IMG/VR virus record: IMGVR_UViG_3300042559_001588 | Location: 42,919-106,918 of that record | Direction: 5' to 3' (one strand) | Source of the DNA: a virus | Length of the DNA stretch: 64,000 nt | In this document: one piece after another, positions 35,771 to 44,369 of the stretch | How the letters are laid out: every line of letters begins with the position of its first letter | Position numbering within the stretch: the first letter of the stretch is position 1 | Made by a program: the position numbers and the translations under genes | Notes under the pieces: model-generated | Database searches by the model: none | What the model was told of the DNA's origin: nothing | The model's input: only the letters and a program-made list of their open reading frames with translations

Positions 35771-36778
35771 ATGCGTTATGTGTTAATTGATACAGCCAAC
35801 ATGTTCTTTCGTGCCAGGCACACAGCTTTTCGCGCCAGTGATCCTTGGGAAAAAGTCGGAGTAGCACTGCATACCACCTTGATGAGTGCCAACAAAGTGG
35901 TCAAACGCTTTGAAGCAGATCATGTGGTATTTGCACTGGAAGGTCGCAGCTGGCGCAAAGATCACTACAAACCTTACAAGGCCAATCGTGCTGTGGCTCG
36001 CGCAGCACTGACCGAGGCCGAAGCCGAAGAAGATGCCATGTTCTGGGAAGCATTTGATAACCTGACTAAATACTTGTCAGAGCGAACCAACTGTAGTGTG
36101 ATTAGATGCCCCACTGCCGAAGGCGATGACATCATTGCTCGCTGGATCAATCTACATCCCCAAGACGAACACATTGTGATCAGCAGCGACACAGATTTTG
36201 TGCAGTTGGTGGCCCAAAATGTAAAACAATACAATGGTATCACAGACGAACTTATCACAGTTGACGGTATCTTTGATGCCAAAGGCCGACCTGTAGTTGA
36301 CAAGAAAACAAAAGAACCCAAGAAGATTCCAGACCCTGCGTGGTTGTTGTTTGAAAAGTGCATGCGTGGCGACACCAGCGACAATGTGTTTTCGGCATAT
36401 CCAGGAGTGCGCACCAAAGGTACCAAGAACAAGGTGGGCCTAGAAGAAGCATTTGCTGATCGTACAAACAAAGGCTATTCGTGGAACAATCTCATGTTGC
36501 AGCGTTGGACTGACCACAACGGCGAAGAACATCGTGTGCTGGACGACTACGAGCGCAATAGACAGTTAATCGATCTTACACATCAGCCGCAGGCCATCAA
36601 AGACACTGTGGATCTTGCCATCATTGACCAGGTGTCGCACAAAGATATTGGTCAAGTTGGTGTGAGATTCATGCAGTTCTGTGGCAAATACGATTTGGTC
36701 CGATGCAGCGAAGGTGCCGACAGTTTTGGTCGTTGGTTGAACGAGACATATAAAGGAGTACTAAATGTTAGTGGCTAA
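35771..36778 (+). CDS. rnh: 5'-3' exonuclease / T4 RNase H-like flap nuclease
   Basis: VLIDTANMFFRARHTAF, ALEGRSWRKDHYKPYKANR, AEGDDIIARWI, VISSDTDFVQL and KCMRGDTSDNVFSAYPGV give the acidic metal sites of the FEN/T4 RNase H family. 335 residues (T4: 305). Removes RNA primers in lagging-strand synthesis. Confidence 0.85.
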   Translation: MRYVLIDTANMFFRARHTAFRASDPWEKVGVALHTTLMSANKVVKRFEADHVVFALEGRSWRKDHYKPYKANRAVARAALTEAEAEEDAMFWEAFDNLTKYLSERTNCSVIRCPTAEGDDIIARWINLHPQDEHIVISSDTDFVQLVAQNVKQYNGITDELITVDGIFDAKGRPVVDKKTKEPKKIPDPAWLLFEKCMRGDTSDNVFSAYPGVRTKGTKNKVGLEEAFADRTNKGYSWNNLMLQRWTDHNGEEHRVLDDYERNRQLIDLTHQPQAIKDTVDLAIIDQVSHKDIGQVGVRFMQFCGKYDLVRCSEGADSFGRWLNETYKGVLNVSG

Positions 36779-37199
36779 AGTAATAGCAGATAAACAATAT
36801 TGGATTTTGCAAGACGACAATCAAAAGGTCGGCAACATCGAAGCATGGAACGGCGGCTATCAGGTTCGCATACATGATCAAGTAAAACAGTTTAAAACAA
36901 TTAAACTTGCGGCTCGTGAATCAAACATTGTGTTTGAAAAAGGCGCGGTGCCAACCAAACCAGACACCAGCCAGGTACATGGCTTTCCTGTGTCAGGCAG
37001 ATGTTATAATCCTGTATGGGATGTGGCACATCGCTTGCCGTTGTATACCAAGACTCGCAAAAGCAAAAGTTGGTTTGCTGCCGGATGGTATTCTATCAAG
37101 CGTGGGCGTAAATGGAAGTTGGTACAGGATCCCAAGTTGATTGCACTACAACGCTATCCGTATCAAGGCCCATTCCACAGCAAAGAAGAAGTAAAATGA
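36765..37199 (+). CDS. Conserved phage protein, 144 aa
   Basis: Overlaps the nuclease gene by 14 bases. Two beta-rich halves: YWILQDDNQKVGNIEAWNGGYQVRI and PVWDVAHRLPLYTKTRKSKSWFAAGWYSIKRG. The latter segment is frequent in T4-like environmental phages. Function unknown. Confidence 0.55.
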   Translation: MLVAKVIADKQYWILQDDNQKVGNIEAWNGGYQVRIHDQVKQFKTIKLAARESNIVFEKGAVPTKPDTSQVHGFPVSGRCYNPVWDVAHRLPLYTKTRKSKSWFAAGWYSIKRGRKWKLVQDPKLIALQRYPYQGPFHSKEEVK

Positions 37200-37561
37200 A
37201 TCCGTTTAGAGACCAAGAAAAGTTCATGCGAGCATGCGATCAGAAAACTGATGCGTATGCAATTTCTCAGTACAACATGTATCTGAATCTGATAGACGAA
37301 GAACATGCTGAACTCAAACAAGCAGTTGCCGACGACGACATGACCGAACAGTTGGATGCCTTGATTGATATTTTAGTTGTGACAATTGGTGCTATTCACA
37401 GTGCTGGCTTTGATGGTGAAGGTGCTTGGAAAGAAGTCATGAGTACAAACTTTGCTAAGATTGATCGTGAAACTGGCAAGGTGCGCAAGCGTGAAGATGG
37501 CAAGGTACTCAAGCCCACCGGTTGGACTCCGCCAGATCTCAAAACATATCTTAAAAAATGA
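37196..37561 (+). CDS. MazG-like nucleotide pyrophosphohydrolase
   Basis: ATG at 37196 in an ATGA overlap; the frame runs further upstream inside the previous gene. EEHAELKQAVADDDMTEQLDALIDILVVTIGAI is the MazG EExxE...D metal site; STNFAKIDRETGKVRKREDGKVLKPTGW is the usual phage tail. 121 residues. Hydrolyses dNTP or alarmone pyrophosphates. Confidence 0.82.
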   Translation: MNPFRDQEKFMRACDQKTDAYAISQYNMYLNLIDEEHAELKQAVADDDMTEQLDALIDILVVTIGAIHSAGFDGEGAWKEVMSTNFAKIDRETGKVRKREDGKVLKPTGWTPPDLKTYLKK

Positions 37562-37767
37562 GTATCCATATTCAAAAATTCATTGAGCGTGTACAGGGTT
37601 TTGAAGCCAGAGCCGCAAAAGACTTTACCATGTCAATGAAAGATGCCAAAGATCTACACGCCGATATCACACGACTACTGTTGACTGTGAATCAACTGCG
37701 CGAAATGACTGTTGCTGCCCAACAAAACGACAAAATTTCCATTGAAGTTGGGGGCGGCTCATTCTAA
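37558..37767 (+). CDS. Small helical phage protein, 69 aa
   Basis: ATGA overlap with the MazG-like gene. RVQGFEARAAKDFTMSMKDAKDLHADITRLLLTVNQL forms two helices; similar small proteins with this SxxDAKxLHxDITRLLL pattern are common in environmental myoviruses. Function unknown. Confidence 0.6.
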   Translation: MSIHIQKFIERVQGFEARAAKDFTMSMKDAKDLHADITRLLLTVNQLREMTVAAQQNDKISIEVGGGSF

Positions 37768-37808
37768 TAACTCCCTATATTTGTCATAAATAAAAATGTA
37801 GGAGTTTA

Positions 37809-38108
37809 ATGATGTCAAGACCCAAACCCAAAGTTCTTTTAGAACTCACAAACAAAGCCACTTACAAGACAGAACAGGTGTTGTCTTCGTCCGGCGTGTG
37901 GGCGGTATTCTATGATGACACTCCGATCAATCTCAAGACCAGCAACATGCTGGTGCAGACTCCTGGACCCAAATACAAGAAAGTTTCTTTCTCCAATCCC
38001 GGACATGCTCACAATCTTTCAAAGAAGTTAAACGCACAATTCAAGACTGACAAGTTCACTGTGGTGTTGTTGAAGCAGGGCGATACTGTTCAGCCCAGTG
38101 GTGCGTGA
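37809..38108 (+). CDS. Hypothetical phage protein, 99 aa
   Basis: Start ATG 37809 or 37812. Beta-rich: VLSSSGVWAVFYDDTPINLKTSNML. A CATAAATA box lies at 37785-37792, 17 bases before the ATG, with TAGGAG between; it could be a late promoter with a very short leader. Confidence 0.55.
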   Translation: MMSRPKPKVLLELTNKATYKTEQVLSSSGVWAVFYDDTPINLKTSNMLVQTPGPKYKKVSFSNPGHAHNLSKKLNAQFKTDKFTVVLLKQGDTVQPSGA

Positions 38109-38457
38109 CAAACTAAAATTGACTCAAGCATTGGTAGCAGAGCTGCCAGTAGAGTTCAACGAGTCTGTGGAATCTGCATCAAGATCCTGGTGGTCAAACA
38201 TTCGCAAGACCGGCGGCATGAGATTGACTGACCACGGTTACTATGTGTTTAGTCGTGTGTTGGATCTGGCACATTACGGAATAGATATCAAGCCAACAGC
38301 CAGTCGCATTGTGTTGGCGTTAGATCGCAAACTACAAACTCCTTACTATATAGAAATTGAAAAACGCATACCTGTGAGAGTATACATGTTTGGCAGCCGC
38401 GAAGCAGTGACAGCACAGTTGTATGGTGATTTGGAAAAGTTCTTAAAGAATTATTAA
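38098..38457 (+). CDS. Conserved phage protein, 119 aa
   Basis: GTG start at 38098 or 38101 inside the previous gene. SASRSWWSNIRKTGGMRLTDHGYYVF is a winged-helix-like segment found in T4-like environmental phages; LQTPYYIEIEKRIPVRVYMFGSREA follows. Possibly DNA-binding; unproved. Confidence 0.55.
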   Translation: MVRDKLKLTQALVAELPVEFNESVESASRSWWSNIRKTGGMRLTDHGYYVFSRVLDLAHYGIDIKPTASRIVLALDRKLQTPYYIEIEKRIPVRVYMFGSREAVTAQLYGDLEKFLKNY

Positions 38458-38458
38458 C

Positions 38459-39259
38459 ATGATTGATACAATCACAATTGTATTTCAAGACGAATTAGAA
38501 ACATTAAAAACTCAAGCGCGGAGTTTAGCAGTTTACGGTAAAGACTTGGGTACTATATTTGTAGTGATAAATCAAGACACAGATCTAGTGCCCGAAATTG
38601 ATCGATCCTGGTGGGGTCGTTTTCATGATCATGTTCAAATAATTTCAAGAAATACATTTGGAGATGCATGGGTTCAAAACGGTTGGGTAAGTCAGCAGGC
38701 ATTAAAATTGTTGACCAGCACTTTTAGCAGCAATGATTGGAGCATAATACTTGATGCTAAAACTTTTTTTGTTAACCCTATGCCTGAGGTGGAATCTAGG
38801 CCGGCTGTAGGCCAGCTGGAGATTTATCCGGTATTTGTGCCCAGTCAAGAGATAGTCAACCGGTTGTTTGGAATTGATCTTGTAAAACAACTAGGGCCCG
38901 GTGGTGTTCCTTTCGTAATCAACAATGGTCAAGCTCGGGAAATGATCAAGTGGATAGAGTCCCACACTCAACAGACATTTGCCAGCTGGTTCCAAAGTCA
39001 AGGCATGCTGACAGAATTTATTTTGTATTCAGGATGGATACAGTATCAGTACGGTGATTTTAATTCGTTGTACAATGTTTCAAAATCCAATCTGCAGCCG
39101 TGTAATCTTTGTCACAGCGAAGTGGCCAGTTTTGATCGTATATTTAAAACAATGGCCAGTGCTACCACAGTTAGTGTACATCGCAGAGCATGGACCGAAT
39201 TGACTCCCGTGCAACAAACACAATATACCAATTTCTTAGCCAGCAGGGGCATTCTATGA
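38459..39259 (+). CDS. Putative glycosyltransferase-like protein (DUF6492-like)
   Basis: DTITIVFQDELETLKTQARSL, TIFVVINQDTD, WSIILDAKTFFV (acidic D-x-K at a DxD position) and a C-terminal helix pattern resemble a GT-A-like family I recall as DUF6492. 266 residues, rather AT-rich. Lies in the PIG-L/SGNH glycan cluster. Confidence 0.5.
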   Translation: MIDTITIVFQDELETLKTQARSLAVYGKDLGTIFVVINQDTDLVPEIDRSWWGRFHDHVQIISRNTFGDAWVQNGWVSQQALKLLTSTFSSNDWSIILDAKTFFVNPMPEVESRPAVGQLEIYPVFVPSQEIVNRLFGIDLVKQLGPGGVPFVINNGQAREMIKWIESHTQQTFASWFQSQGMLTEFILYSGWIQYQYGDFNSLYNVSKSNLQPCNLCHSEVASFDRIFKTMASATTVSVHRRAWTELTPVQQTQYTNFLASRGIL

Positions 39260-39762
39260 AAGCAGTATGTGTGGTTGCGCATCCTGACGACTGTGTGATC
39301 TTTGCTTATAGTTTTATACACAATCATCCAGAATATCATTGGACTATATGTTATGTTACCTATACTGCTACAGACCCACGAGGACAAGAGTTTGTAAATT
39401 TTTGGAACAGGCGCAATTGCGAAACTAAATTTTTAGGATATGTAGACGATTGGCATGATATAGAAAATAAACACATCAGCTTTGATGAAGGTTCGGCCCG
39501 TGCTGATATACAATCAACTATAGCAGATTATGATTTGGTATTGACTCACAATGCCCAGGGCGAGTACGGACACATTCACCATGTGTTTGTAAATCAAGCT
39601 GTTGGCCCTCATCCCAACCTTGTGACTTTTGCAGGACCTGGGCAAGGCACAGTTAAATATACTATAGAACCGGGTGTGTATTCTCTAAACGAGTTTCCAT
39701 TGCATCGAGACATAGTTGCTGATTTTCACCCCACCATACATGTAAACGAGTATAATTTATGA
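39256..39762 (+). CDS. PIG-L/LmbE-type N-acetylglucosamine deacetylase-like
   Basis: ATG at 39256 overlaps the upstream stop. CVVAHPDDCVIFAYS gives the AHPDD zinc motif and THNAQGEYGHIHH the second zinc motif. 168 residues, shorter than most (about 230). Zinc deacetylase of amino-sugars; fits glycan modification. Overlaps SGNH-like 3 by four bases. Confidence 0.8.
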   Translation: MKAVCVVAHPDDCVIFAYSFIHNHPEYHWTICYVTYTATDPRGQEFVNFWNRRNCETKFLGYVDDWHDIENKHISFDEGSARADIQSTIADYDLVLTHNAQGEYGHIHHVFVNQAVGPHPNLVTFAGPGQGTVKYTIEPGVYSLNEFPLHRDIVADFHPTIHVNEYNL

Positions 39763-40577
39763 AAAAGAAATTAATGGTAGCAGGTTGCAGTTTCAGTGCG
39801 CCAACAAAAAGCAACGACGGTACCAGCTGGAGTGAGGTACTGGCAGCTAGACTGGGCTGGGACTTGGTCAATCTGGCCAGACAGGGCTGTAGCAACGGCG
39901 GCATCAGAATCCAAATGGAAGAGATTCGCAAACAACAGCCGGACTTTGCCATTGTCACTCCCACATTCTGGGATCGCATGGAGATTCCAGCAAACTCAGC
40001 ACCGTACGACTGGACGCAACCGCCCAGCCGTGGCGAAGGCCCACCACTGGAAAAGCATCTACAAGATCGTACACGCGGCAATGGTTACCGGCGAGAAGAC
40101 GGCCTGAAAAATGTCAACTATGGCAAAGAACCCAGCAATATGATTTGCGAAACCATCTTTACCCTGGCAGAAAATTTTGATCATCCTTACAGAATGGCTC
40201 GCATCAGCCGAGATGCACAACGCGGCGTACAGGCCTGGATTGACAGCATCTACGACAATGCTTGGAAAAAACAACAGGACGAATGGATCATACACGAAGG
40301 TATTTTACAAATGTATCACGATGGATTAAAGTTTCTAGTACAGCCTGTGTTGCTGTGGCCATTTGACCATGCCAATGAGCACCAATGGCGCAATGCATTT
40401 AATAAAGTGATCCCTGATCATTACATCATGCTAGACCAAGCAGAAAGTGTACTTGCTGCTTATAGCCGCTACCCGTTTGTGGGCGAAGATCCTGGATATC
40501 ACACCAGCCCTGCAGGACAGGCAGCCATAGCAGACAATTGGTATCGACGTATTACTCAAGACCATGGCATCAGTTGA
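39759..40577 (+). CDS. SGNH-like protein, paralogue 3
   Basis: VAGCSFSAPTKSNDGTSWSEVLAARLGWDLVNLARQGCSNGGIRI: GCSFS replaces GDSH, and the CSNGG block matches the others. Ends DPGYHTSPAGQAAIADNW. 272 residues. Part of a four-copy family. Confidence 0.6.
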   Translation: MKKKLMVAGCSFSAPTKSNDGTSWSEVLAARLGWDLVNLARQGCSNGGIRIQMEEIRKQQPDFAIVTPTFWDRMEIPANSAPYDWTQPPSRGEGPPLEKHLQDRTRGNGYRREDGLKNVNYGKEPSNMICETIFTLAENFDHPYRMARISRDAQRGVQAWIDSIYDNAWKKQQDEWIIHEGILQMYHDGLKFLVQPVLLWPFDHANEHQWRNAFNKVIPDHYIMLDQAESVLAAYSRYPFVGEDPGYHTSPAGQAAIADNWYRRITQDHGIS

Positions 40578-41283
40578 TCACTTGGTTGTGAATGGTTGCA
40601 GTTATATGGAAGCATATGCTGCTGGCAATGGCCATGTGGATTTGGCCGAGCGCCTAGGCATGAACACTTCGGAAAGTTTGGCCATTGGCGGCAGCGCCAA
40701 CACTCGTATTATTCGCACCACACTCAAACACAGTTACCAGACAACACAGCCGACCTTTTATGTACTGGGAATGACTTTCTTAAGCCGACTGGAAATACCG
40801 ATCCTGGAAAATCAGTCTGAGTTTGAAGGACGTTGGACCAATCCGCAGAATCAACAGTTTGCCAAACACTGGCAGTACGGCTGGGGTGCGGCAGAAACAG
40901 ATCAATTTGTAGACATCAAATTAAAAAGTGAAATCTACAGCATACTGGATCGCACTGAGGATCTGATGTATAAAATTGTTTCCATGATTGCTGACTTGAA
41001 GCAGCGTGGACACCGTGTGCTGGTGTATCAACAGGCCGACGATGTGTATCAGCATTGCATTCATGACCCTAGGCTTGACCTGTTCAGGAAAACTACTAAC
41101 ATCTTGGGCGGCTATGCCTGGCTGGCCGTTGAATGGCAACACATGCAAGGTGTTCCGGCTATGAACTACGGCAATACCCCCATACACCTGGTGCCCGACA
41201 CAATGAGACATCGTGAGTCCGGGCACCACCAGGTGTTGAACAGCTTTTTAATTGATTATATCAAGCAACAGCAGTTGGTGTAA
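40564..41283 (+). CDS. SGNH-like protein, paralogue 4
   Basis: LVVNGCSYMEAYAAGNGHVDLAERLG and IGGSANTRIIRTT repeat the family blocks; C-terminus SGHHQVLNSFLIDYIKQ. 239 residues. Overlaps the previous gene by 14 bases and converges on the minus-strand radical SAM gene, overlapping its 3' end. Confidence 0.6.
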   Translation: MASVDHLVVNGCSYMEAYAAGNGHVDLAERLGMNTSESLAIGGSANTRIIRTTLKHSYQTTQPTFYVLGMTFLSRLEIPILENQSEFEGRWTNPQNQQFAKHWQYGWGAAETDQFVDIKLKSEIYSILDRTEDLMYKIVSMIADLKQRGHRVLVYQQADDVYQHCIHDPRLDLFRKTTNILGGYAWLAVEWQHMQGVPAMNYGNTPIHLVPDTMRHRESGHHQVLNSFLIDYIKQQQLV

Positions 41284-42283
41284 CCACGGTTCGGCCACCG
41301 CAACTGTTGACACATCCATACAGTCTGCCGGCGGCAATGCTGTCCTTTTTCCAGGTTTCTTCCACTGCATTGAACCACTCAATACAGTGTTCAAGGCTGT
41401 GCTCTAGTGCATTGTTTTCTTTGATCAAGGGCAACAACTGTTGATTGCCGGGATGATTCATTGTGGTCGGATAGAACCCCAGGAAGCAACAGGGATACAC
41501 TGTTGCGTCAGCAGCAATATAAATTTCTTTTAGTCGGTTGTGCTGACAAGTGATATTCAAGGGCTGACAATCTTTATCAATTTTTACAGTGGCAGGATCA
41601 AACCATGTGAGATGACTTTGCAACAAAGGTTTGATGTCGGGTGTGCCTGAATCATACGGTTGGCCGATGTGATGAGTAAATTCACCTGTACGAGTAAATG
41701 CTGGGCCACGGTTGCGTCCTTCGTCAATGTTTTCAAATCTGGCAAATCCCAACTCTTTGGATAATTTTTTGCAGTCTGTTTGCTGATGACGATTATGGTC
41801 AAATGGAACAAATCTCCAGATGGCATGGCCGCCAGCACGAATAAATGCCGTGGCGTTTTCAATGACTCGATTCCAATCTGTATCCAAGCGGTATAGACTG
41901 TGTGTGTCGGCTAACCCATCCAGTGCAAATCCAATGCGAACGCCGGGTCGTGCCAACGCAGCCCACCAGTCAGGTGTACGCATACTGCCATTGGTGTTGA
42001 TATAAACTGGTACTGCTAGATCTGCCAAGTAGTGTACAATTTCTTGAGCATCGCGAGCCAATCCAAAATCCCCGAGATTTCCATTGAAACTTACACCAGA
42101 TGTTAGTTGCTGTAAGAAACTCACAGGAAGTATTTGTTTAATGTTGTCCAGGGTTAATTCAGTAACTGGATATCCAGAATTAAACTCCAGACCACGATAG
42201 TTCCGCATACACATGGGACAACGAGCATTGCAACGGGTAGTTAATTCAATTTGTACTTGACGAATGTCAGAAAGTCTCAGCAT
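41261..42283 (-). CDS. Radical SAM protein with C-terminal Cys cluster (SPASM-like)
   Basis: QIELTTRCNARCPMCMRNY has the CxxxCxxC 4Fe-4S site. Later cysteines (ITCQHN, VYPCCFLGF, LYGCVNSCGG) form a SPASM/twitch-like auxiliary site. 340 residues. Often modifies peptides or sugars. One of only four minus-strand genes; at the boundary between glycan genes and the RNA island. Confidence 0.8.
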   Translation of the reverse strand: MLRLSDIRQVQIELTTRCNARCPMCMRNYRGLEFNSGYPVTELTLDNIKQILPVSFLQQLTSGVSFNGNLGDFGLARDAQEIVHYLADLAVPVYINTNGSMRTPDWWAALARPGVRIGFALDGLADTHSLYRLDTDWNRVIENATAFIRAGGHAIWRFVPFDHNRHQQTDCKKLSKELGFARFENIDEGRNRGPAFTRTGEFTHHIGQPYDSGTPDIKPLLQSHLTWFDPATVKIDKDCQPLNITCQHNRLKEIYIAADATVYPCCFLGFYPTTMNHPGNQQLLPLIKENNALEHSLEHCIEWFNAVEETWKKDSIAAGRLYGCVNSCGGRTVVTPTAVA

Positions 42284-42310
42284 AAAATATTTATGGATTA
42301 TAATTGTTGT

Positions 42311-42338
42311 TTGATATAAAAGATAAATAAATCATAAT
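42311..42338 (+). promoter_or_regulatory. Possible promoter for the ncRNA at 42345
   Basis: TTGATA, 16 bases, CATAAT. Weaker than others in the window. Confidence 0.4.
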
Positions 42339-42344
42339 GAATAC

Positions 42345-42508
42345 CATTCACTCACTCTTGTCCTCTTTGTGTATCTCGAACACAGGGCTATCTGCGTCTT
42401 TGAGACTAGAACAGTTCCGGATCCCGAATGGTTGGCACAGTTAAAATAATTTAACAACCCAAACTTCAAGGACCCTGGAACTAAAAACTCCGGGGTTTTT
42501 CATTATGC
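42345..42508 (+). ncRNA. Small non-coding RNA candidate ending in the CAAGGACCCTGG terminator module
   Basis: No ORF; begins after a plausible promoter and ends in a hairpin-plus-U terminator. The last about 50 bases (AACTTCAAGGACCCTGGA then a loop and TTTTT) are almost the same as the end of the segment at 49362-49548, while the 5' parts differ. Confidence 0.45.
42473..42500 (+). terminator. Intrinsic terminator
   Basis: CCCTGGA/TCCGGGG stem with A-rich loop followed by TTTTT. Confidence 0.7.
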
Positions 42509-42525
42509 ACTACAAGGAGAACTGT

Positions 42526-42573
42526 ATGACCGCAGAAGAATATTGGAAATGGTTACATGACAATGTACAATAA
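42526..42573 (+). CDS. Very short ORF (15 aa) with strong ribosome site
   Basis: AAGGAG is placed eight bases before an ATG opening MTAEEYWKWLHDNVQ. Could be a leader peptide or a small real protein. The promoter of the tRNA operon starts right after it. Confidence 0.3.
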   Translation: MTAEEYWKWLHDNVQ

Positions 42574-42578
42574 AGCAG

Positions 42579-42607
42579 TTGACACAGATTGCTGACTGTG
42601 CTACAAT
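42579..42607 (+). promoter_or_regulatory. Sigma-70 promoter of the first tRNA operon
   Basis: TTGACA, 17 bases, TACAAT; followed within about 10 bases by the conserved leader hairpin. Confidence 0.75.
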
Positions 42608-42616
42608 AGACAATTG

Positions 42617-42639
42617 GCAACAAACGATCGAGTAGTTGC
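42617..42639 (+). promoter_or_regulatory. 5' leader hairpin with 13-base loop AAACGATCGAGTA (copy 1)
   Basis: GCAAC/GTTGC stem with a loop identical to the one at 46440-46460; both lie at the predicted 5' end of a tRNA transcript. Confidence 0.55.
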
Positions 42640-42685
42640 TGTACAGTTCATTAATATAAAATTTAGATAAGTTAATACAAGCAAT

Positions 42686-42775
42686 GGAAGCGTGGCAGAG
42701 TCCGGTTTATTGCAGCAGTCTTGAAAACTGCCGGCTCGAAAGGGTCCGTGAGTTCGAATCTCACCGCTTCCACCA
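42686..42775 (+). tRNA. tRNA-Ser(TGA)
   Basis: Class II cloverleaf with long variable arm; acceptor GGAAGCG/CGCTTCC, anticodon loop CTTGAAA, T-loop TTCGAAT, encoded CCA. Confidence 0.93.
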
Positions 42776-42784
42776 ATGCAATTT

Positions 42785-42859
42785 GCGGCCATAGTATAAC
42801 GGATAATACAGCGGTCTTCTACACCGTGAATGTGGGTTCGATTCCTGCTGGCCGCGCCA
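42785..42859 (+). tRNA. tRNA-Arg(TCT)
   Basis: Acceptor GCGGCCA/TGGCCGC, anticodon loop CTTCTAC, encoded CCA. Confidence 0.92.
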
Positions 42860-42864
42860 AACAT

Positions 42865-42950
42865 GCCCCCATAGACAAATTGGTAAAGTCACTCTCCTCA
42901 AAAGGGAGTATTTTAAAAAAATCTGAGTTCGAATCTCAGTGGGGGCACCA
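42865..42950 (+). tRNA. tRNA-Leu(CAA)
   Basis: Class II; acceptor GCCCCCA/TGGGGGC, loop CTCAAAA, A-rich variable arm, encoded CCA. Confidence 0.9.
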
Positions 42951-42954
42951 ATGG

Positions 42955-42983
42955 TTGACAAAGATCAACAAACAAGTTATAAT
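42955..42983 (+). promoter_or_regulatory. Sigma-70 promoter for tRNA-Leu(TAA)
   Basis: TTGACA, 17 bases, TATAAT; the tRNA begins nine bases after the -10 box. Confidence 0.8.
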
Positions 42984-42991
42984 AGAACAAT

Positions 42992-43078
42992 GCTCTGATG
43001 GTGAAATAGGTAGACACAAGAGACTTAAAATCTCTCGCTCGCAAGGGTGTGCCGGTTCGATTCCGGCTCGGAGCACCA
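42992..43078 (+). tRNA. tRNA-Leu(TAA)
   Basis: Class II; acceptor GCTCTGA/TCGGAGC, loop CTTAAAA, encoded CCA. Confidence 0.93.
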
Positions 43079-43121
43079 TTTAAATAAGTCAGTTAATCAA
43101 GTTAAATTAAAGAAAGCAATC

Positions 43122-43295
43122 ATGACCCCAACAAAAACTTTTAAGTTCAGCAAGCGCAACAAAACATTGATGACCTTGCTGCCATTCAAAGATCAAACCA
43201 TACGCAATGCGTTCAAGCGCATGATGGTTGATGCACAGCTATGCAGCGGTGTTGTTGTCAAAAGCAGCAAGGATCGTGGCACAGATAGCAAGTAA
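43122..43295 (+). CDS. Small basic phage protein, 57 aa
   Basis: ATG at 43122 (the longer frame would begin inside the tRNA). TKTFKFSKRNKTLMTLLPFKDQTIRNAFKRMMVDAQL is helical and basic. Lies between two tRNAs. Function unknown. Confidence 0.5.
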   Translation: MTPTKTFKFSKRNKTLMTLLPFKDQTIRNAFKRMMVDAQLCSGVVVKSSKDRGTDSK

Positions 43296-43303
43296 AGATA
43301 TAT

Positions 43304-43380
43304 GCCCTGGTGGTGAAATTGGTAGACACAGCGGTCTTAGAAGCCGTAAGCTGAGAGTTCGAGTCTCTCCTAGGGCACCA
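43304..43380 (+). tRNA. tRNA-Leu(TAG)
   Basis: Acceptor GCCCTGG/CTAGGGC, loop CTTAGAA, encoded CCA; its variable arm is short for a Leu tRNA. Confidence 0.85.
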
Positions 43381-43402
43381 AGTATATAAAAGCAATCACA
43401 CT

Positions 43403-43876
43403 ATGCCAAAATGTTATCAACTGATCGGAGTGCCTGCATCGGGCAAAACCACTTGGTACCGTAACCAAGAGTGGTTGGGTGAAGATAAAAAAGATCACAA
43501 GTATGTGTCCACAGATCAGCATGTGGAAGGATATGCCAATGATCAAGGCAAAACCTACAGTGAAGTGTTTGAGGAATACATGCCCACTGCTGTCAAACAG
43601 ATGCTGATAAATGTTAACATGGCTGCGGCATATCAGTTAGATATTGTTTGGGATCAGACCAGCACCACAGTTAAAAGCCGTCGAAAGAAGTTTGTTGAGT
43701 TGCCCAACTATGAGCACATTGCTGTGGTATTTCGGACACCCGATGCACCGGAACATGCTCGCAGATTAAACAGTCGTCCGGGCAAGCACATTCCTGATGA
43801 AATAGTACAAGATATGATCATCAAATTTGAAATGCCTACCGAAGAAGAAGGGTTTGTTGAAATCTGGCATGTGTAA
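43403..43876 (+). CDS. P-loop kinase (polynucleotide kinase-like)
   Basis: YQLIGVPASGKTTWYRNQEW is the Walker A start; IVWDQTSTTVKSRRKKF is like the DxTxxxxxxR of T4 Pnk-type kinases; FRTPDAPEHARRLNSRPGKHIPDEIV the lid. 157 residues: kinase domain only, no phosphatase. Among tRNA genes, a role in RNA repair is plausible but inferred. Confidence 0.75.
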   Translation: MPKCYQLIGVPASGKTTWYRNQEWLGEDKKDHKYVSTDQHVEGYANDQGKTYSEVFEEYMPTAVKQMLINVNMAAAYQLDIVWDQTSTTVKSRRKKFVELPNYEHIAVVFRTPDAPEHARRLNSRPGKHIPDEIVQDMIIKFEMPTEEEGFVEIWHV

Positions 43877-43883
43877 TACTGGG

Positions 43884-44369
43884 TTAGGCTCTGGATAGCA
43901 TTACCAGGCTGAGAAAAAATGCCGGAATTGCAATGGCCACAAAACAAGAAAACACAAGAAATGTTTGTAATATGTCTTCTTGTGCTTTGCGATTGGCTGC
44001 TGCCATTTTTCTTTCAACTTCTGCTCGTTCTTTGTACATACGCACTCGCTCGGACTGCATTTGATCCCAGACATCTTTGTTGCCGGACCAGATCAGCATT
44101 TCTTTAAGTTCTTTTTCAGCGTCCCGCAGTGCTTTGCTGTGCATGGCAGTTTGCAAAGATCTTGAAGCAATTTCTCCATTGCTCAGCAAAGAAGTAGAAT
44201 TCATCAGCTTGACATTGGCCACATAAACTTTGTCGCAATTTTGAAAAAATGAACTAAACTGTCCGTATAAGCTGTTGATGTCTTTGCCCATGGCAATGGC
44301 TTTTTTAATGCCGCCAATTGCTTGCTGTGCCGCAGTGAATGCCAGGCCAATTGTCACAGGGTCAATCAT
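43884..44369 (-). CDS. Membrane-anchored phage protein, 161 aa
   Basis: MIDPVTIGLAFTAAQQAIGGIKKAIAMGKDIN, a charged helical middle (MQSERVRMYKERAEVERKM) and a C-terminal transmembrane helix (about 138-157, FLVFSCFVAIAIPAFFLSLV). Similar MIDP-starting proteins occur in T4-like environmental phages. Four-base overlap with the next minus-strand gene. Function unknown. Confidence 0.6.
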   Translation of the reverse strand: MIDPVTIGLAFTAAQQAIGGIKKAIAMGKDINSLYGQFSSFFQNCDKVYVANVKLMNSTSLLSNGEIASRSLQTAMHSKALRDAEKELKEMLIWSGNKDVWDQMQSERVRMYKERAEVERKMAAANRKAQEDILQTFLVFSCFVAIAIPAFFLSLVMLSRA

